Origin: Ahrensia sp.
GTDB taxonomy: Bacteria; Pseudomonadota; Alphaproteobacteria; Rhizobiales; Rhizobiaceae
Direction: 5' to 3'
NCBI GenBank assembly: GCA_002698425.1
Contig: NZXU01000115.1
Span: 1-38,129, forward strand
DNA length: 38,129 bases
Shown here: in pieces, positions 13,732 through 24,929 of the stretch
Position numbering within the stretch: the first letter of the stretch is position 1
Layout of the letters: the number at the start of each line of letters is the position of its first letter
Program-made: the position numbers and the translations under genes
Notes under the pieces: model-generated
The model's database searches: none
What the model was told of the DNA's origin: nothing
What the model saw: only the letters and a program-made list of their open reading frames with translations

Positions 13732-14508
13732 TCAGCCGCCGTACCAGTCGCCCATCTTCACCTCGGTGGCGTCGCCGACCAGGCTCGCGAATTCCTGCGG
13801 GTCCTGGGTGCCGCCGTCGCGACCGCGATAGTGATAGGGGTAGACGAATGTCGGCTTGAACTCGGCCACCGCCGAGGCGGCCTGCTCGACATCCATCGTG
13901 AAGGGCAGGTTCATGCAGACGAAGGCGAGATCGATGTTTTCCAGCGCCCGCATTTCCGGGATGTCCTCGGTGTCGCCGGAAATATAGACGCGGAAACCGT
14001 CGAAGCTCAGCACATAGCCATTGTCGCGGCCCTTCGGGTGGAAGTCGGTGCGGCCCTCGGTGGTGTTGTAGGCGGGGATGGCGTCGATCGCCACGCCGTT
14101 GAACTCGGACGATTCGCCATTGGCGATGGCGCTGGCCTTGGCCTTCAGATCGTCGGACAGCATGCCGTGGACGGCCGGATTGGCGATCAGCACGGTGTTC
14201 TCGCCGACAAGCGCGGCAAGCGTCTCGGCATTGTAGTGGTCGCCATGCTCATGGGTGACGAGGACGAGGTCCGCCGCCGGGAAGTCGGCATAGGAGGCCG
14301 GATCGCCGACGGGATCGACATAGATGACGCCGGCCGGCGTCTCCATCACGAAGGACGCATGCGCGACCGGGTGCACGGAAACGTCGCCGGCGCCGGTCGA
14401 AAACATGTCGCCCTCGGCCTTCTGGGCGCGGGCCATATAAGGAAGGAAGGTAACGGTGCCTGCCGCGGCGGCGGTCGTGGTTACAAAACGGCGTCGTGTC
14501 AGTCTCAT
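13732..14508 (-). CDS. Tat-exported metallo-beta-lactamase-fold hydrolase
   Basis: The 258-residue protein begins MRLTRRRFVTTTAAAAGTVT, a twin-arginine signal peptide with an Ala-rich hydrophobic core and probable cleavage near ARAQ. The mature part carries the metal motif VTHEHGDHYN (HxHxDH type), further ligands around YISGDTEDIPEM, and late His residues in YPYHYRG. The short size and lack of a lactamase insertion place it with UlaG-like MBL-fold hydrolases (PF13483 type). The Tat signal suggests export after cytoplasmic metal loading. Substrate unknown. The ATG at 14508 follows CGGAGGACC. It lies 117 bp downstream of the alcohol dehydrogenase gene on the same strand. Confidence 0.87.
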   Translation of the reverse strand: MRLTRRRFVTTTAAAAGTVTFLPYMARAQKAEGDMFSTGAGDVSVHPVAHASFVMETPAGVIYVDPVGDPASYADFPAADLVLVTHEHGDHYNAETLAALVGENTVLIANPAVHGMLSDDLKAKASAIANGESSEFNGVAIDAIPAYNTTEGRTDFHPKGRDNGYVLSFDGFRVYISGDTEDIPEMRALENIDLAFVCMNLPFTMDVEQAASAVAEFKPTFVYPYHYRGRDGGTQDPQEFASLVGDATEVKMGDWYGG

Positions 14509-14625
14509 TGCGGTCCTCCGGTTGACGTGGCGTGATGAGCGTGAGGTAGCGCCGTACCGCTTTTCTTCAACCGGGCCGTGACGGAGGCGCTGCCTCATCA
14601 CCGAAATGTGAACTGCGGCGAATGA

Positions 14626-15663
14626 TCAGAAGGAGGTGATGACCGGGATACCCGTCGCGGTGGACGCATCCATGGCGGTCAGCACGTCGATGGATTGCGC
14701 AAGCGTGATGCGGCTGCCGATCATCTTCTCGGGCTGCAGGCGGCCGGATTCGATCAGCGCGAGGGCGGCGTCGTAGCGGAAAGCCTGGATGCCGTGGGAG
14801 CCGTGGATTTCCAGCTCCAGCGCGATGACGCGGGCCATCGGCGCGACCGGGTTCAGATGCTCGCCGAGCAGCAGGCCGACCTGGACATGGCGTCCGCGCG
14901 GGCGCAGGCATTTGACCGAATTGGCGAAGGTCGTCGCATGGCCGAGCGCGTCGAGCGACAGATGCGCGCCGCCGCCGGTCGCCTGGCGGATCGCCTCGAC
15001 CGGGTTGCCGGACGCGCCGTTGACGGTGACTTCCGCGCCCAGCGCTTTCGCCATGGCGAGCTTCTCGTCGGTCACGTCGACGGCGACGACGCGGGCGCCG
15101 GAGGCAGCCGCGATCATGATCGCCGACAGGCCGACGCCGCCGCAGCCATGCACGGCGACCCATTCCCCGGCCGAGACGCGGCCCTTGTCGACGACGGCGC
15201 GAAACGAGGTGACGAATCGGCAGCCGAGGCTTGCCGCCGTCTCGAAGGCCATGCTTTCGGGCAGGCGAACGAGGTTCTGGTCAGCATATCGAAGAGCGAC
15301 GAATTCGGCGAAGGAGCCCCAGCCGGTAAAGCCCGGCTGATACTGGTCAGGACAGACCTGCTGGTTGCCCGACGCGCATTCGGCGCAATGGCCGCAGCCG
15401 GCAACGAAAGGAATAGTGACCCGGTCGCCTTCCCGGAAACGGCGGACCTCCGACCCCGCCGCGACGACGACGCCGGCCAGTTCGTGACCCGGGACATGCG
15501 GCAAGCGGACGTCGCTGTCATGTCCCATCCATCCGTGCCAGTCGGAGCGGCAGACGCCTGACGCCTCGACTTTCACGACGACGCCGTCCGGCTCCGGCGA
15601 CGGGTCCGGCACCGTCCGCAGTTCCGGGCGCTTGCCGAATTCCTCGAAGACTACCGCGCGCAT
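14626..15663 (-). CDS. Zinc-dependent alcohol dehydrogenase (MDR family)
   Basis: The 345-residue medium-chain dehydrogenase has catalytic zinc ligands Cys38 ([11 protein letters not shown]), His60 and Glu61 (VPGHELAG). The structural zinc site is four Cys in [16 protein letters not shown], and the NAD(P) Rossmann motif is [10 protein letters not shown] (about residue 170). Sequence style ([21 protein letters not shown]) fits zinc alcohol dehydrogenases of the AdhA/threonine dehydrogenase-like group that oxidise small alcohols to aldehydes. Exact substrate unknown. The second of two nearby ATGs (15663) has GGGAGA at proper distance; ATG 15669 abuts it. Divergent from pgi across 168 bp. Confidence 0.9.
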   Translation of the reverse strand: MRAVVFEEFGKRPELRTVPDPSPEPDGVVVKVEASGVCRSDWHGWMGHDSDVRLPHVPGHELAGVVVAAGSEVRRFREGDRVTIPFVAGCGHCAECASGNQQVCPDQYQPGFTGWGSFAEFVALRYADQNLVRLPESMAFETAASLGCRFVTSFRAVVDKGRVSAGEWVAVHGCGGVGLSAIMIAAASGARVVAVDVTDEKLAMAKALGAEVTVNGASGNPVEAIRQATGGGAHLSLDALGHATTFANSVKCLRPRGRHVQVGLLLGEHLNPVAPMARVIALELEIHGSHGIQAFRYDAALALIESGRLQPEKMIGSRITLAQSIDVLTAMDASTATGIPVITSF

Positions 15664-15744
15664 CGCCATTCTCCCACTGACCGGCCAAGCCATAATGCGG
15701 AACGCGCGGAAAGGGAATTGGCGGCGTTACGGGGCCGGGACATC

Positions 15745-15775
15745 TTGCATTCGCGCCGCCCAGGTCCTTTATAGC
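15745..15775 (+). promoter_or_regulatory. Candidate sigma70-type promoter of pgi
   Basis: TTGCAT (15745-15750) is followed by TTTATA after 17 nt or TATAGC after 19 nt. This gives a leader of about 50 nt before the pgi ATG. Confidence 0.45.
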
Positions 15776-15831
15776 TCGTGGCCGCCCTCGCGCATCCGCG
15801 CCACCGCCGCGGTCCGACCCGGAGAGCCATC

Positions 15832-17469
15832 ATGCCGACGAAGACCGACGCCATCGACGCCCTGAAACGCCATTTCCAAAACGGTGCGCCGACCGACATG
15901 CGCGCCGCCTTTGCCGACGACTCCGGGCGTTTCGGCAAGCACAGCGCGCAGTTCGAGGACATGCTGCTCGACTGGTCGAAATGCCGGGTGAACGACGAGA
16001 CGATCACGCTTCTGGAAGGCCTCGCCGGCGCCTGCGACGTCGAAGGCCGTCGCGATGCGATGTTCGCCGGCGAAAAGATCAACACGACCGAGGACCGCGC
16101 GGTGCTGCACACCGCCCTGCGCAACCGCTCGAACACGCCGGTCATGGTCGACGGCGAGGACGTGATGCCGGACGTCAACGCGGTGCTGGCGGCAATGGCG
16201 GATTTCTGCCACGGGGTGCGCGCCGGCACGATCAAGGGCGCAACGGGCGCGCCTTTCACCGATGTCGTCAATATCGGCATCGGCGGCTCCGATCTCGGCC
16301 CGGCGATGGCGGTACTGGCGCTTTCGCCCTTCCATGACGGGCCGCGCTGCCATTTCGTCTCCAATGTCGACGGGGCGCATATGGCCGACACGCTTTCCGG
16401 CCTCGACCCGGCGCGCACTCTGTTCGTCGTCGCCTCGAAGACCTTCACCACGATCGAGACCATGACCAATGCCGCGACGGCGCGGGCATGGCTGGTCAAT
16501 GCGCTGGGCGAGAGCGCCGTGGCGAGCCATTTCTGCGCGGTCTCGACCGCCCTGCCCAAGGTCGCCGCCTTCGGCATCGGCGAGGAGCGCACCTTCGGCT
16601 TCTGGGACTGGGTCGGCGGACGCTACTCGCTGTGGAGCGCCATCGGCCTGCCGATCATGCTGGCGATCGGCCCGGAGAATTTCGGCCGGCTGCTCGACGG
16701 GGCGCATGCGATCGACAATCATTTCCAATCCGCGCCGGTGCGCGAAAACCTGCCGATGATGCTCGGCCTGATCGGCTACTGGAACCGGGCGATTTCCGGC
16801 TATCCGTCGCGGGCGGTGATCCCTTACGACCAGCGGCTGGCCCGCCTGCCCGCCTATCTGCAGCAGCTCGACATGGAATCGAACGGCAAGGGCGTGACGG
16901 TCTCCGGCGAACCGGTGGACGGCGTTTCCGGGCCCGTTGTCTGGGGCGAGCCCGGCACCAACGGCCAGCACGCCTTCTTCCAGCTGCTTCACCAGGGCAC
17001 GGATATCGTGCCGGTGGAGTTCCTCGCCGCCGCCAATAGCCACGAGCCGGGGCTGCGCCAACATCACGACCTGCTGCTCGCCAACTGCCTGGCGCAGTCG
17101 GAAGCGCTGATGAAGGGCCGGACCTTCGAGGAAGCCAAGGCGCAGCTTGTCGACAAGGGCATGGACGAGGCGAAAGCGGCGGAGCTGGCGCCGCACCGGG
17201 TCTTCACCGGCAACCGGCCGTCGATCACCATCCTCTACGACACGCTCGATCCCTATGCGCTCGGCCGCATCATCGCGCTCTATGAGCATCGTGTCTTCGT
17301 CGAGGCGCAGCTCTACGGCATCAACGCCTTCGACCAGTGGGGCGTGGAACTCGGCAAGGAACTGGCGACCGCGCTTCTTCCGGTCGTCGAGACGGGAGAC
17401 GGCGCGGACAAACGCGACAGCTCGACCGCCGCGCTGGTGGCGCATCTGCGCGGTCTGAAGAAGCCGTAA
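15832..17469 (+). CDS. pgi: Glucose-6-phosphate isomerase
   Basis: The 545-residue length is normal for bacterial Pgi. Recognised family segments include [46 protein letters not shown], the [14 protein letters not shown] phosphate-binding loop, [20 protein letters not shown] (PGI signature 1), [20 protein letters not shown] with the catalytic Glu, and [13 protein letters not shown] near the C-terminus (signature 2). It interconverts glucose-6-phosphate and fructose-6-phosphate in the cytosol. The ATG at 15832 follows CGGAGAGCC; the frame continues upstream without a ribosome-binding site. No zwf, pgl or classical edd lies beside it. Confidence 0.97.
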   Translation: MPTKTDAIDALKRHFQNGAPTDMRAAFADDSGRFGKHSAQFEDMLLDWSKCRVNDETITLLEGLAGACDVEGRRDAMFAGEKINTTEDRAVLHTALRNRSNTPVMVDGEDVMPDVNAVLAAMADFCHGVRAGTIKGATGAPFTDVVNIGIGGSDLGPAMAVLALSPFHDGPRCHFVSNVDGAHMADTLSGLDPARTLFVVASKTFTTIETMTNAATARAWLVNALGESAVASHFCAVSTALPKVAAFGIGEERTFGFWDWVGGRYSLWSAIGLPIMLAIGPENFGRLLDGAHAIDNHFQSAPVRENLPMMLGLIGYWNRAISGYPSRAVIPYDQRLARLPAYLQQLDMESNGKGVTVSGEPVDGVSGPVVWGEPGTNGQHAFFQLLHQGTDIVPVEFLAAANSHEPGLRQHHDLLLANCLAQSEALMKGRTFEEAKAQLVDKGMDEAKAAELAPHRVFTGNRPSITILYDTLDPYALGRIIALYEHRVFVEAQLYGINAFDQWGVELGKELATALLPVVETGDGADKRDSSTAALVAHLRGLKKP

Positions 17470-17514
17470 CCGCATCGTTGCGCGGAGCGCATCGAGCGGA
17501 AAACGGGGTATCGG

Positions 17515-17540
17515 GGAACCAACCGCGGCCTAAGGCCGTT
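17515..17540 (+). promoter_or_regulatory. EcfG/RpoE2-type general stress promoter
   Basis: GGAAC (17515-17519) and CGTT (17537-17540) are 17 nt apart, the same geometry as the site at 4460-4485. The CGTT ends 34 nt before the ATG of a 59-residue membrane protein. Confidence 0.75.
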
Positions 17541-17574
17541 CCTTTCACGGATACGATCCGAAAAGAGGAACGTC

Positions 17575-17754
17575 ATGATGCCAAGGCAGAACAGGTTCGA
17601 CACCCATGTTCCGCTCTCCGCGGCCAACACCATGGGACGGCTCCGGCTGCATAATCGCCAAAAAGCCGTCTCCGAAACGGGAACAGTGGCCGCCGGCCTG
17701 ATCTTCGCGATCTCTCTCGGCGCGCTCAGCATGATGCAACTCGCCCTCTCCTGA
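17575..17754 (+). CDS. 59-residue single-helix membrane protein
   Basis: The product begins MMPRQNRFDTHVPLSAANTM, has a basic stretch (GRLRLHNRQKA), and ends in one hydrophobic helix (VAAGLIFAISLGALSMMQLALS) running to the C-terminus. This gives a likely N-in, tail-anchored layout. Two adjacent ATGs (17575, 17578) follow AGAGGAAC; the first is used here. The gene sits directly behind an EcfG-type promoter. A 7-bp GC hairpin (ggcgggc / gcccgcc, about 17763-17789) follows the stop and could end the transcript. I do not recognise the family; a role in the general stress response is inferred only from the promoter. Confidence 0.6.
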   Translation: MMPRQNRFDTHVPLSAANTMGRLRLHNRQKAVSETGTVAAGLIFAISLGALSMMQLALS

Positions 17755-17851
17755 CCCGAACCGGCGGGCGCCCGTCTATCCTGCCCGCCCCTCCCTTGCG
17801 GCTTTCGACGCCTTGGCCTAACGCTGAGGCGAGACGAACCGGGAGGGCGTG

Positions 17852-19651
17852 ATGGCCGAATCCAAGACAACCAAGCTGCGCAGCCAGCAATGGTTCGACA
17901 ATCCGGACAATCCCGGCATGACCGCGCTCTATCTGGAGCGCTACCTTAATTTCGGACTGACGCGCGAGGAACTGCAATCGGGCAAGCCGATCATCGGCAT
18001 CGCGCAGACCGGCTCCGACCTTTCGCCCTGCAACCGCCACCATGTGGAACTGGCGAAGCGCGTGCGCGCCGGCATCGAGGCGGCGGGCGGCATTCCGTTC
18101 GAATTTCCCTGCCATCCGATCCAGGAAACCGGCAAACGGCCGACCGCATCGCTCGACCGCAACCTGGCCTATCTGTCGCTGGTGGAGGTGCTTTACGGCT
18201 ATCCGCTCGACGGCGTGGTGCTGACGATCGGCTGCGACAAGACCACGCCGGCGCTGCTGATGGCGGCGGCGACCGTCAACATCCCGGCGATCGCGCTGTC
18301 GGTCGGGCCGATGCTGAATGGCTGGCATCGCGGCGAACGCACCGGCTCGGGCACGATCGTGTGGAAATCGCGCGAGCGGCTGTCGGCGGGCGGGATCGAT
18401 TATGACGAGTTCATGGATATCGTCGCCTCCTCGGCGCCGTCGGTCGGCTATTGCAACACGATGGGCACGGCGACGACAATGAATTCGCTCGCCGAAGCGC
18501 TCGGCATGCAATTGCCGGGTTCGGCGGCGATCCCGGCGCCCTATCGCGAACGCGGGCAGATCTCCTACGAGACCGGCAAGCGCATCGTGGCGATGGTGCA
18601 TGAGGACATGAAACCGTCCGACATCATGACGCGTGAAGCCTTCGAGAACGCCATCGTCGTCAATTCCGCCATCGGCGGCTCGACCAATGCGCCGATCCAC
18701 CTGAACGCCATCGCGCGGCATCTCGGCATCGCGCTGACCAATGACGACTGGCAGGCGGTCGGGCACAAGATCCCGCTGCTGGTGAACCTGCAGCCGGCGG
18801 GCGAATATCTCGGCGAGGACTATTGCCATGCCGGCGGCGTGCCGGCGGTGGTGATGGAGCTGATGAAGGAAAAGCTGCTGCCGCATCCGGACGCCCTGAC
18901 GGTCAACGGCAAATCGATCGGCGCAAATTGCGGTTCGGTCGAGAACCTGAATACCGACGTCATCCGCACGGTCGCACAGCCGATGGTGGCGCATGCGGGC
19001 TTCATCAATCTGCAGGGAACGCTGTTCGATTCCGCGATCATGAAGACCAGCGTGATCTCCGAGGAATTCCGCACCCGTTATCTCTCCAATCCGGACGATC
19101 CCGACGCCTTCGAAGGCAAGGTCGCGGTCTTCGACGGGCCGGAGGACTATCACGCGCGCATCGACGATCCGGCGGAAGGGATCGACGAACACACGATCCT
19201 GATCATGCGCGGCACCGGGCCGATCGGCTATCCGGGCGCGGCGGAGGTCGTCAACATGCAGCCGCCGGACTATCTGATCAAAAAGGGCGTGCACTCGCTG
19301 CCCTGCATCGGCGACGGACGGCAATCGGGCACGTCGGGTTCGCCCTCGATCCTCAACGCCTCGCCGGAAGCGGCCGCCATGGGCGGGCTGGCGCTGCTGA
19401 AATCCGGCGACCGTATCCGCGTCGATCTCGGCAAGGGCGAGGCGAATATCCTGCTTTCCGACGAAGAGCTTTCGGCGCGACGCACGGCGCTGGAAGAAGC
19501 CGGCGGTTACGCCTATCCGGACAGCCAGACGCCCTGGCAGGAAATCCAGCGCGGCATGGTCGACCAGTTGTCGGAAGGCATGGTGCTGAAACCGGCGGTA
19601 AAATACCAGAAAATCGCCCAGACCAAGGGCATGCCGCGCGACAATCACTAG
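17852..19651 (+). CDS. IlvD/Edd family sugar-acid dehydratase, D-xylonate dehydratase-like
   Basis: The 599-residue protein carries the three Fe-S cysteines of the IlvD/Edd family: Cys60 ([11 protein letters not shown]), Cys128 (TIGCDKTTP) and one in GYCNTMGTA at about 201. It also has [13 protein letters not shown] and the C-terminal [20 protein letters not shown] with the catalytic Ser region. The [21 protein letters not shown] start and full length resemble Caulobacter XylD (xylonate dehydratase), and less so IlvD or 6-phosphogluconate dehydratase. It should convert an aldonate such as xylonate to its 2-keto-3-deoxy acid. No xylXABC genes are adjacent. ATG 17852 follows GGGAGGG; a GTG one codon earlier is possible. 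Confidence 0.85.
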   Translation: MAESKTTKLRSQQWFDNPDNPGMTALYLERYLNFGLTREELQSGKPIIGIAQTGSDLSPCNRHHVELAKRVRAGIEAAGGIPFEFPCHPIQETGKRPTASLDRNLAYLSLVEVLYGYPLDGVVLTIGCDKTTPALLMAAATVNIPAIALSVGPMLNGWHRGERTGSGTIVWKSRERLSAGGIDYDEFMDIVASSAPSVGYCNTMGTATTMNSLAEALGMQLPGSAAIPAPYRERGQISYETGKRIVAMVHEDMKPSDIMTREAFENAIVVNSAIGGSTNAPIHLNAIARHLGIALTNDDWQAVGHKIPLLVNLQPAGEYLGEDYCHAGGVPAVVMELMKEKLLPHPDALTVNGKSIGANCGSVENLNTDVIRTVAQPMVAHAGFINLQGTLFDSAIMKTSVISEEFRTRYLSNPDDPDAFEGKVAVFDGPEDYHARIDDPAEGIDEHTILIMRGTGPIGYPGAAEVVNMQPPDYLIKKGVHSLPCIGDGRQSGTSGSPSILNASPEAAAMGGLALLKSGDRIRVDLGKGEANILLSDEELSARRTALEEAGGYAYPDSQTPWQEIQRGMVDQLSEGMVLKPAVKYQKIAQTKGMPRDNH

Positions 19652-19733
19652 GCGCAGGACCCGTGCGGCTTTGCCTGACCGGCGACTGACGCTAGGTTCG
19701 TTTTAAAGACGCCCTATCCGTGACGGAGCCGCC

Positions 19734-20924
19734 ATGTGGATTCGCCTGATTGCCGCCTTCTGCGCGGCGCTGCTGCTGCCTGCCGCCGCGCATGCCGACA
19801 TCGAGGACACGATCGCCAAGCTGGCGCCGAACGGGCTGGTGCTGGTTCTGGACAAAGACGGCAAGGAGCTGGTGGCGCAGAACGCCGACGAGCCCTTCGT
19901 GCCGGCCTCCGTCGCCAAGATCGTCACCGCGTGGCTCGCCATGGAGGTTCTGGGCGGGGATTACCGGTTCGAGACGCGTTTCCATATGGACGACAAGCGC
20001 GTGCTTTATGTGCGCGGCGGCGGCGACCCGATGCTGGTTTCAGAAGAGCTAGACCTGCTGGCCCCTGCGCTTCTCGCCGCGACCGGCAAGGCGCCTTTCA
20101 CCGGCATGGTGCTCGACGGGAGCTACTATCCGGTGGATCTCGAAATCCCGGGTATCGAGGGGACCGACGAGGCCTATGACGCGCTAAACTCCGCGCTTGC
20201 GGTGAATTTCAACACGATCAATGCAAGGCGCAGCGGCGACACGGTGACGTCCGCCGAAGCACAAACGCCTATCACGCCGCTGGCGATCAGCCAGTTCCTG
20301 GCGCGCGGGCCGAAGGGCAAGGGCCGCATCAGCCTGGCGCAGGAAGACCCGAGCATCAGCATCCTTTATGCAGGCGAGCTGATCGCCGCCTTTATCGAGA
20401 AAGCCGGCGGCAAGATCGATGGCGGGATATCGCTCGGCTCCGTGCCGGACGGGCTGAAGCCCGTCTATGTGCATCGCCAGTCGCGCGACCTCGCCGAAAT
20501 CCTGCGGCTGTTGCTGCTCGGCTCCAACAATTACATTGCCAACCAGGTGTTTCTCGAAATCGGCACCGATCTGCTCGGCGGTCCCGTGAGCCTCGACAAG
20601 TCGTTGCGGGTCGCCAACCAGATCCTCGCAAGGCACGGGCTCGCCAAGGCGATCCATCTGGAGGAAGGTTCGGGGATCAGCCGCGACAACCGCTTCACGG
20701 CGCGCGGCCTTGCCAAGGTGCTCGACTTGTTCGCGCCGCATGCCGAGCTGATGCGCCGGACCAAGAGCGGATCGCGCTACAAGACCGGCACGTTTTCCGG
20801 CGTGCGCACGCTGGCCGGTATCGCGAAGACGAAGGAACACGGCGACGTGCGCTTCGTGATCTCGCTGAGCGGCGGGGGGAAATTGCGCTTCCGGCTGCTC
20901 GAGGCGATCGAGCGCGAATTGTAG
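19734..20924 (+). CDS. dacB: D-Ala-D-Ala carboxypeptidase/endopeptidase (PBP4, peptidase S13)
   Basis: The 396-residue protein starts with a Sec signal peptide (MWIRLIAAFCAALLLPAAAHA). It contains the three penicillin-binding motifs: SVAK (Ser59 nucleophile, Lys62), SNN in LLLGSNNYIANQ, and KTGT in SRYKTGTFSGV. Domain order and size match class C PBP4/DacB, a periplasmic enzyme that trims or cleaves peptidoglycan crosslinks. It is somewhat shorter than E. coli PBP4 (about 480 aa), with a reduced insertion between the first two motifs. ATG 19734 is preceded by GGAGCC. It converges on aglK with 24 bp between stops and no clear terminator. Confidence 0.92.
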   Translation: MWIRLIAAFCAALLLPAAAHADIEDTIAKLAPNGLVLVLDKDGKELVAQNADEPFVPASVAKIVTAWLAMEVLGGDYRFETRFHMDDKRVLYVRGGGDPMLVSEELDLLAPALLAATGKAPFTGMVLDGSYYPVDLEIPGIEGTDEAYDALNSALAVNFNTINARRSGDTVTSAEAQTPITPLAISQFLARGPKGKGRISLAQEDPSISILYAGELIAAFIEKAGGKIDGGISLGSVPDGLKPVYVHRQSRDLAEILRLLLLGSNNYIANQVFLEIGTDLLGGPVSLDKSLRVANQILARHGLAKAIHLEEGSGISRDNRFTARGLAKVLDLFAPHAELMRRTKSGSRYKTGTFSGVRTLAGIAKTKEHGDVRFVISLSGGGKLRFRLLEAIEREL

Positions 20925-20948
20925 GTCCGCGCCCGCGCCAGCGCCGTC

Positions 20949-22061
<1,113 letters not shown>

Positions 22062-22075
22062 GATGTCTCTCCTCC

Positions 22076-23743
22076 CTAACCGACGCGGCCGACATATCCG
22101 CCAAGCGCTTTCAGTTTTACGACGCCGTCCTCCCCGGCCTCACCGTCGAGCGGCGCGGCGAGCCGGGTCAGGCTCAGTCCAGTGCCGAACTCCGCCGGCC
22201 CGTGGCCGAGATTGAAGGCGCACAGGATCCTCGTTTCCCCGTCGTCGCGAATATAGGCGACCACATCGTCCGGCGTGTCGATGAAGGAAATGCCTCCCTT
22301 GACCAGCGCCGGATTGGCGCGCCGGAACTCGAGGAAGTCGCGATAGAATTCGAAGATGCTGCCCTTGCGCCCCTGCTGCGTGTCGACGGCCATGGCGCGG
22401 TGGATGTCAGGCACGGGAAGCCAGGGCTTGCCGGTGGTGAAACCGCCGCTCGGCAGGTTCGACGACCAGACCATCGGCGTGCGCGCGCCGTCGCGGCCCT
22501 TGAATTTCGGCCAGAACCGGATGCCATAGGGATCCTGCAGGTCCTCGTAGGAGATGTCGGCCTCCGGCAGGCCCAGTTCCTCGCCCTGATAGATCGAGAC
22601 CGAGCCGCGCAGGGTAAACAGGATGCCGGCGATCACCGCTAGATAGCGCTCCGGATCGCGCTCGAAGGCGCCCCAGCGCGAAGCGTGCCGCACGACGTCA
22701 TGGTTGGAGAAGGCCCAACAGGACCAGCCGTCCGGCGCGCCGACCTCGAATTTTTCGGCGACCTCGCGCACCTTTTCCGCCGTCAACGGATCGGGCGCGA
22801 GGAAGTCGAATGCGTAGCACATGTGGATGCGGTCGTCGCCGCGGGTGTATTCGGCGAGGATCTCCATGTCCCGCTGGCTGTCGCCGACCTCGCCCACCGC
22901 GGCGGCGGCCGGGAATTCGTCGAGCACGGCGCGGAAGCGCTTCAGGAACCCGACGTTCTCCGGCTGGCTCTTGTCGTAGAGATGGTCCTGGTAGTTGTAG
23001 GGATTAACCGCCGGCGCCGTCTTGGCGTTGCGCTGCTCGGGCGGCAACGGCGGATTGTCCTTCAGCGTCTGCGAGTGGAAATAGAAATTGATCGTGTCGA
23101 GGCGGAAGCCGTCGACGCCGAGCTCCAGCCAGAACCGCACCATGTCGAGCAGCGTGTCCTGGACGTCCGGATTGTGGAAGTTCAGATCCGGCTGGCTCGT
23201 CAGGAAATTGTGCATGTAATATTGCAGGCGGTTGGAGTCCCACTCCCACGCCGAGCCGCCGAAGATCGACAGCCAGTTGTTGGGCGGCGAGCCGTCCGGC
23301 TTCGCATCCGCCCAGACATACCAGTCGGCCTTGTGGTTATCGCGGTTCGAGCGACTCTCCGTGAACCAGGGATGCTGGTCGGAGGTATGCGACATGACGA
23401 GGTCGATCATCACCTTCAGGCCGAGATGATGGGCGTCGTCGACGAGGACCCGGAAATCCTCGACGCTTCCGAACATCGGATCGACGCCGCGATAATCGGT
23501 CACGTCATAGCCGAAGTCCTTCATCGGCGACGGGAAGAAGGGCGAGATCCAGATCGCGTCCGCGCCGAGGCCGGCGATATAAGGCAGGCGCTGACGGATG
23601 CCCGCCAGATCGCCGATGCCGTCGCCGTTGGAGTCCTGATAGGAGCGCGGATAGATCTGGTAGATCACCGCGCCGCGCCACCAGTCGGGATCGGGCTTGA
23701 CCTGATCCTCTGTCCTCTGGGCCGCGGATGCAAATACGCTCAT
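22076..23743 (-). CDS. aglA: Alpha-glucosidase (GH13)
   Basis: The 555-residue GH13 enzyme has the four conserved regions in order: DLVMSHTSDQHPWF (I), DGFRLDTINFYFH with the Asp nucleophile (II), the AVGEVGD segment with the Glu acid/base (III) and FSNHDVVRHASRWG with the transition-state Asp (IV). It begins near WWRGAVIYQIYPRSYQDSNGDGIGDLAGI. No signal peptide is present, so it acts in the cytosol on imported sucrose, maltose, trehalose or related alpha-glucosides, releasing glucose. The ATG at 23743 lies 15 nt after the aglG stop. The QIYPRSY and DLAGI motifs point to oligo-1,6-glucosidase/alpha-glucosidase subfamilies rather than amylases. Confidence 0.94.
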   Translation of the reverse strand: MSVFASAAQRTEDQVKPDPDWWRGAVIYQIYPRSYQDSNGDGIGDLAGIRQRLPYIAGLGADAIWISPFFPSPMKDFGYDVTDYRGVDPMFGSVEDFRVLVDDAHHLGLKVMIDLVMSHTSDQHPWFTESRSNRDNHKADWYVWADAKPDGSPPNNWLSIFGGSAWEWDSNRLQYYMHNFLTSQPDLNFHNPDVQDTLLDMVRFWLELGVDGFRLDTINFYFHSQTLKDNPPLPPEQRNAKTAPAVNPYNYQDHLYDKSQPENVGFLKRFRAVLDEFPAAAAVGEVGDSQRDMEILAEYTRGDDRIHMCYAFDFLAPDPLTAEKVREVAEKFEVGAPDGWSCWAFSNHDVVRHASRWGAFERDPERYLAVIAGILFTLRGSVSIYQGEELGLPEADISYEDLQDPYGIRFWPKFKGRDGARTPMVWSSNLPSGGFTTGKPWLPVPDIHRAMAVDTQQGRKGSIFEFYRDFLEFRRANPALVKGGISFIDTPDDVVAYIRDDGETRILCAFNLGHGPAEFGTGLSLTRLAAPLDGEAGEDGVVKLKALGGYVGRVG

Positions 23744-23758
23744 TTAATCTGACAGTCC

Positions 23759-24916
23759 CTATTTCACCGAGCCGGCCAGCAGGCCGCGCACGAGATATCT
23801 CTGCATTGCGAAAAAGACGACGAGCGGAACGGCTATCGACACGAAGGCCGCCGTCGCGAGGATTTCCCAGTTGCCGCCGCGCGTGCCGAGCAGTTCGACG
23901 ATCTGGTTGGTCATCACCGTGGTCTCGCCGGTCGCATCGATCAGGAAGACCTTGGCCACCAGCAGGTCGTTCCAGGTCCACAGGAACTGGAAGATCGCGA
24001 AGGAGGCGAGTGCCGGGAAGGACAGCGGCAGGACGATCCGCGTGAAGATCTGGAAATCCGTCGCGCCGTCGACCTTGGCGCATTCGATGATGTCGCGCGG
24101 CAGGCCGACCATGTAGTTGCGCAGGAGATAGACCGCCAGCGGCAGGCCGAAGCCCGTATGGGCAAGCCAGACGCCGAGATAGCCCTTGCCGATACCGATC
24201 CCCAGATGGAGGCGCAGAAGCGGAATCAGCGCCAGTTGCAGCGGCACCACGAGAAGCGCGACGACAGCGGCGATCAGCAGGGCGCGTCCGGGAAAACGCA
24301 TCCAGGCGAGCGCGTAAGCCGCGAAAGCGGCGATGACGATCGGAATGACGGTCGCCGGAATGGTTACGGTCAGCGTGTTGAAGAACGCCTTGGCCATGTT
24401 GTCACGCGCCGTGCCGCTGAACAGGACCGTTTCATAGTTGCCGAGCGTGAATTTCGGCGGCGACTTGGCCGTCACGAAGACGCGTTCGCCGCGCCGTCCG
24501 GAAAATTCGGCGTCGTTTTCCAGCCGGTAGTCGCCATTGGCCTGCACGGTAATGCGTCCGTCCTCGCCCATATCGGCAGTATCGCCCGGCACGTAATCGT
24601 CGATGGCGCGCGAGGACACACCCCAGACCGAAATCGCGGATTCCTGGCTCTCGCCATTGTCGGCGAAGATATTGCCGGAGATGACGTAAAGGGCGCCTTC
24701 CTGTTTCTGGGTGTCGGGCGCGGCGGTGCGCAGGACCAGGTTCTGTTCCTGCGGGAAGAGAGATTTCCACCAGCCGCTGGACGAGATCTGGTCGGCGGTG
24801 CGGAAGGACGAGACGAACAGCCCGATGGTCGGAAACAGCCACAATATGACCAGCGCGGCGACGGAGATGTGGACCGCCCAGGTCAGGCCGGATTTGGTCC
24901 CTGCGATCGATGACAT
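23759..24916 (-). CDS. aglG: Alpha-glucoside ABC transporter permease AglG
   Basis: The 385-residue MalG-type permease starts with a membrane helix (LTWAVHISVAALVILWLFPTIGLFVSSFRTADQI). About 115 extracytoplasmic residues follow, with beta-like sequence (LYVISGNIF, ISVWGVSSRAIDDYVPGDTAD, GRRGERVFVTAK). The usual binding-protein-dependent permease core comes next, with EAA-loop sequence YMVGLPRDIIECAKVDGATDFQIFTRIVLPL. The loop between helix 1 and 2 is far larger than in MalG and recalls the P2 loop of MalF. I recall the same layout in other alphaproteobacterial AglG proteins. It forms the channel with AglF. Start 24916 is 13 nt after the aglF stop. Confidence 0.93.
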   Translation of the reverse strand: MSSIAGTKSGLTWAVHISVAALVILWLFPTIGLFVSSFRTADQISSSGWWKSLFPQEQNLVLRTAAPDTQKQEGALYVISGNIFADNGESQESAISVWGVSSRAIDDYVPGDTADMGEDGRITVQANGDYRLENDAEFSGRRGERVFVTAKSPPKFTLGNYETVLFSGTARDNMAKAFFNTLTVTIPATVIPIVIAAFAAYALAWMRFPGRALLIAAVVALLVVPLQLALIPLLRLHLGIGIGKGYLGVWLAHTGFGLPLAVYLLRNYMVGLPRDIIECAKVDGATDFQIFTRIVLPLSFPALASFAIFQFLWTWNDLLVAKVFLIDATGETTVMTNQIVELLGTRGGNWEILATAAFVSIAVPLVVFFAMQRYLVRGLLAGSVK

Positions 24917-24929
24917 GGTTCCGGCCTCC

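Noticed and set aside
17470..17514. Terminator for pgi
   Set aside because: No stable stem with T-tract is visible between the pgi stop and the EcfG-type promoter.
17726..19648. Long open frame antisense to the dehydratase gene, 640 codons
   Set aside because: It mirrors a recognised IlvD/Edd gene, has Arg/His/Asp-rich composition typical of antisense frames in GC-rich DNA, and matches no known family.
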